NCBI GenBank assembly: GCA_026706025.1
Contig: JAPOZO010000093.1
Location: 1-64,000, forward strand
Reading direction: 5' to 3'
From: Candidatus Poribacteria bacterium
Lineage (GTDB): Bacteria > Poribacteria > WGA-4E > WGA-3G
Length of the DNA stretch: 64,000 bases
Shown: in pieces, positions 61,928-64,000 of the stretch
Numbering within the stretch: the first letter of the stretch is position 1
Layout of the letters: each line of letters opens with the position of its first letter
Position numbers and translations under genes: made by a program
The notes under the pieces: model-generated
What the model was told of the DNA's origin: nothing
The model's database searches: none
Seen by the model: the letters and a program-made list of their open reading frames with translations, nothing else

Positions 61928-62629
61928 TTATCTTCTCTTGAATTGGCTCCACATTGTGGTTAATTTGACTTCTGGGGTGACGTTTAGTCCGGAGATGGTG
62001 AAGGTATCTGCCCATGCCTCGCCGACCCACTGGTTTGCGATATTAAGACCTTCCATGACAAAACCGAGAATCTCAATTTTATCAAAGTTCACGTCTTGGA
62101 ATGCGGTGCGGAATTCGCCGTCCGCAAACAGCAGAAAATATCCCGAATGAAAGTACAATTCCATCTCTGTGAGGACATCCGTCTCCCAGCGGATGCGTGG
62201 CTCTCTGGAGAGTCGGTATCGGAAGGGTTGACTGCTCCCTTTGCCATCAAAACGGCGTGCTCTGATTTCATCGGGGAAAAAGACGTAAAAGAAGGGATCT
62301 TCGCCGGGTGTATCGGCAAAATGCCGTCCGACACAAAACCCGAAACGCGTTTTGTCGCCGCCGAAATCCGTTATCTTGATTACAAAATCTCTGTAGGGTG
62401 CTGGAATTGCGGTGAATTGGTAGAGTTCGTATTGCACGTTCCAATCGCGGTTCACCTCTGCGCGTAGAAATCCGTCGTTTATTTTCCAGACAGCATCGTT
62501 TCCGACGATGTTCCACGCTTGCGGGTTTTCGGTATCGAAATCGTCGTGCCAGACCTCGGCGGATACGGAGAGGGTGCAGCTGACGAATATGTAGAGGAGT
62601 ATGAAGGTGCTTAGGTTTTTGTGTGGCAT
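61928..62629 (-). CDS. Secreted ConA-like protein with C-terminal WxxLK tag (paralogue of 63638)
   Basis: 233 residues. Signal peptide (MPHKNLSTFILLYIFVSCTLSVSA, cut near SA-EV). A beta-sandwich of the DUF1080/ConA-like kind: WHDDFDTENPQAWNIVG, WKINDGFLRAEV, FFYVFFPDEIRARRFDG, FLLFADGEFRTAFQDVNFDKIEILGFVMEGL. The C-terminus (61928-61981) has V-T-P-x2-K-L-T-x2-W-x2-F-K then RR. It aligns through its last 120 residues with the product at 63638. A role in binding or processing glycans outside the cell is inferred. Confidence 0.8.
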   Translation of the reverse strand: MPHKNLSTFILLYIFVSCTLSVSAEVWHDDFDTENPQAWNIVGNDAVWKINDGFLRAEVNRDWNVQYELYQFTAIPAPYRDFVIKITDFGGDKTRFGFCVGRHFADTPGEDPFFYVFFPDEIRARRFDGKGSSQPFRYRLSREPRIRWETDVLTEMELYFHSGYFLLFADGEFRTAFQDVNFDKIEILGFVMEGLNIANQWVGEAWADTFTISGLNVTPEVKLTTMWSQFKRR

Positions 62630-62693
62630 AGAAAGATATTTTGGTTAAGCGAGATTGGAAACCTCGCTAGCGAAGATGGCTCAATCGGGCGAC

Positions 62694-62753
62694 GGGCGAT
62701 GAATCGCCCTACTACAAACCCGCATACTACGACGGGCGATGAATCGCCCTACT
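62694..62753. repeat. Two GGGCGAT hairpins, 40-bp apart
   Basis: GGGCGAT-GA-ATCGCCC at 62694-62709 and 62734-62749, each followed by CTACTAC. They lie beyond the start of the 61928 gene. Confidence 0.65.
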
Positions 62754-62844
62754 ACGAACCGATGTGTTGACGAGGTTCCCGTTATATGGCTTAAGGTGTC
62801 AGTCCTGTTCCAAAGCGCACCTACCGGACCTGGTGATGCACAGA

Positions 62845-63588
62845 TTAATTGATTTTTATGCAGTCGTACCAGCGTTGTGTTTTCTTTCCTCTTCGGCTCA
62901 AGACCCCGGGTTTGCGTTCGACAGGGGGTCCGAAGTCTCCGTCGTTCTGTTTCAAAACGTCCCAATCGGGTGGGAACCAAGTTCTGAGGGTTTTACAGTT
63001 AACTTCAAGGGGTTCACCTTCCCATCCGCCGACTTTGTAATACATCGGGCAGACCCATCGTTCCACGCCGCGTGCATAGCGTCGCCACCCGATGACGAAG
63101 GTTTGGGCGTGGATAATATCGCCGTCGCGCCAGTGTCGCTCAACGCCGCTCCATGGGTAGCCTGTTGTGCCGCCACCGACACTAATTTCACTCCATCCCA
63201 AATCGTCGCGGAGGGTAATGTAGGAGTAGTTTGTGCCCCAGGGTGTGTCGTCTGTAGCAAAACGCCACTGCTGTCCGCGGTACCAATGGAGGGCACCTCG
63301 GATACTTGAACGGGAGACCGCTGCACTCTCAATGGTTTCTACGATGTCAAATTGCCCTCTATTGTTGTAAAGGTTATGGACCCCTTCGCAGAGCGTGAGG
63401 GAGTTAAGCTCAGGTCCGAACCATTTTCCGTTTACACCGGGGGTTCTATAGTAGGCACCTGAACTGGCGGGTTGGGCGCGCTCACCGGGATTCAAGCGTG
63501 CTCTGGCGTAAGTGCTCCAAAACCCGATGGCGAGGACTGTTATGAGTAAAAGTGCGTTGAAGATGAGGTCTAAATTTTTTCGGAGCAT
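62845..63588 (-). CDS. Membrane-anchored Trp-rich protein, unknown
   Basis: 247 residues, not recognised. An N-terminal membrane anchor (about 8-24) then a soluble part rich in Trp, Tyr and Gly (WYRGQQWRF, DLGWSEISVGGGTTGYPW, VIGWRRYARGVERWVCPMYYKVGGW) that could be a carbohydrate-facing beta domain. Pro/Arg-rich end. It lies between the two paralogous tagged proteins but carries no tag itself. Cys residues are few. No function proposed beyond an extracytoplasmic location. Confidence 0.68.
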   Translation of the reverse strand: MLRKNLDLIFNALLLITVLAIGFWSTYARARLNPGERAQPASSGAYYRTPGVNGKWFGPELNSLTLCEGVHNLYNNRGQFDIVETIESAAVSRSSIRGALHWYRGQQWRFATDDTPWGTNYSYITLRDDLGWSEISVGGGTTGYPWSGVERHWRDGDIIHAQTFVIGWRRYARGVERWVCPMYYKVGGWEGEPLEVNCKTLRTWFPPDWDVLKQNDGDFGPPVERKPGVLSRRGKKTQRWYDCIKIN

Positions 63589-63599
63589 TTATTAATAGT

Positions 63600-63660
63600 T
63601 ATCAGTTGTCAGTAAGATAGTGATTAGCCGTCAGCGATCAGCGGTCAGAACTGGTTTTCA
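63600..63660. repeat. TCAGTT/TCAGCG array at the 63638 gene end
   Basis: TTATCAGTTGTCAGT, CGTCAGCGATCAGCGGTCAG and TTTTCAG units. Read on the minus strand they encode the last residues of the 63638 product after the tag and its TGA stop. Confidence 0.65.
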
Positions 63661-64000
63661 GATGTGCCCATGTTGTTGCTAATTTTCGTATGGGTGAAAC
63701 TGCGAGTCCGTCAATTGTAAAAGTGTCTACCCATGCGGTGCCGACATTGAGGTCTTCCGTGACAAATCCAGCAAGCACAAAAGCGATGGTATCAATGTGA
63801 TCGAAGTTTGCGTCGGTAAAGTCGATACGGGATTCGCCATCAGCGGAGAGTTGGAATCTGCCGTCATTAAAGTGTAATTCCATCTGTTGGAGTTCGTCGG
63901 TATTCCAACGCTGTCCGGGTTCGATGAATAGGTTGTCGTCTCTTGATGTATACATATCGTTTGTGAAAAAGAGGTAGTAGCCGTGTTCTTCTATTTCAGT
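63638..64000 (-). CDS. Partial secreted protein with C-terminal WxxLK tag (paralogue of 61928)
   Basis: The 5' end is off the window: the frame stays open to base 64000 (first visible residues TEIEEHGYYLFFTND). The last 120 residues align with the 61928 protein (YYLFFTND against FFYVFFPDE; MELHFNDGRFQLSADGE against MELYFHSGYFLLFADGE; VGTAWVDTFTIDGL against VGEAWADTFTISGL). The end (63638-63700) has V-S-P-x2-K-L-A-x2-W-x2-L-K, then TSSDR, of which the last residues lie in a TCAG repeat. Signal peptide not visible. Confidence 0.75.
   Translation of the reverse strand, partial: TEIEEHGYYLFFTNDMYTSRDDNLFIEPGQRWNTDELQQMELHFNDGRFQLSADGESRIDFTDANFDHIDTIAFVLAGFVTEDLNVGTAWVDTFTIDGLAVSPIRKLATTWAHLKTSSDR

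Noticed and set aside
1-64000. tRNA or rRNA genes
   Set aside because: I saw no T-loop and D-loop pair or rRNA signature; short hairpins found are repeats.

Overview
The window most likely comes from an uncultured, Gram-negative-type bacterium of the Candidatus Poribacteria kind. This is inferred from gene content, not from a marker gene: secreted LamG, CBM9-like and jelly-roll proteins, a dockerin-like protein, a sulfatase next to a sugar-isomerase-type TIM barrel, an Omp85-type barrel protein, and hundreds of bases of hairpin repeats between genes. Genes are ordinary bacterial ORFs with clear Shine-Dalgarno sites. I saw no rRNA, tRNA or CRISPR array.

Layout. 1-7.2 kb, plus strand: a Ldh_2 dehydrogenase overlapping a HAD phosphatase, a TPP-dependent 2-oxoacid decarboxylase, a CBM9-like secreted protein, two tiny paralogous membrane proteins, a DUF815 ATPase and two paralogous secreted jelly-roll proteins. 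7.3-17.7 kb: an aminotransferase, a VWA lipoprotein, an S66 LD-carboxypeptidase, a SdiA-regulated-type propeller, a DUF4956 membrane protein and a 904-residue Omp85 barrel protein with a kinase-like N-terminal part. 17.7-22 kb: repeat-rich DNA with a decayed ISAs1-type transposase and MITE-like elements around a GT4 glycosyltransferase and a LamG protein. 22-31.5 kb: LarA-like protein, UbiA prenyltransferase, sugar isomerase, sulfatase, GT2, RecQ and a MacB/FtsX permease. 32-35 kb: LarC and an unusual sigma-70 factor. 36.4-50.9 kb is a long minus-strand run: ABC exporter, Clp1-type kinase, SppA, three envelope polysaccharide genes, a GT4, a Trm112-like protein, SecA, a membrane protein, a DUF1573-like protein and an unknown. 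50.9-55.3 kb looks like an accessory island: an HsdR_N nuclease-like protein, and opposite it a tight operon of methyltransferase, AlkB-like oxygenase and a small protein that repeats the C-terminal domain of the HsdR_N protein. 57-64 kb: dockerin-like protein, FGE-sulfatase-domain protein, DMT transporter, periplasmic-binding lipoprotein and two paralogous secreted proteins, the last cut by the window end.

The most interesting signal is a gap-free C-terminal motif, V-x-P-x-x-K-[LV]-[AT]-x-x-W-x-x-[LIF]-K, at the very end of six exported proteins with different folds (3506, 5956, 6631, 20352, 61928 and 63638). It behaves like a sorting or attachment tag. Other notable items are a sigma factor with a duplicated sigma-2 region, a Clp1/Grc3-type polynucleotide kinase, the island with a near-perfect sigma-70 promoter overlapped by a palindrome, and several hairpin families that all share a GTAG/CTAC foot.
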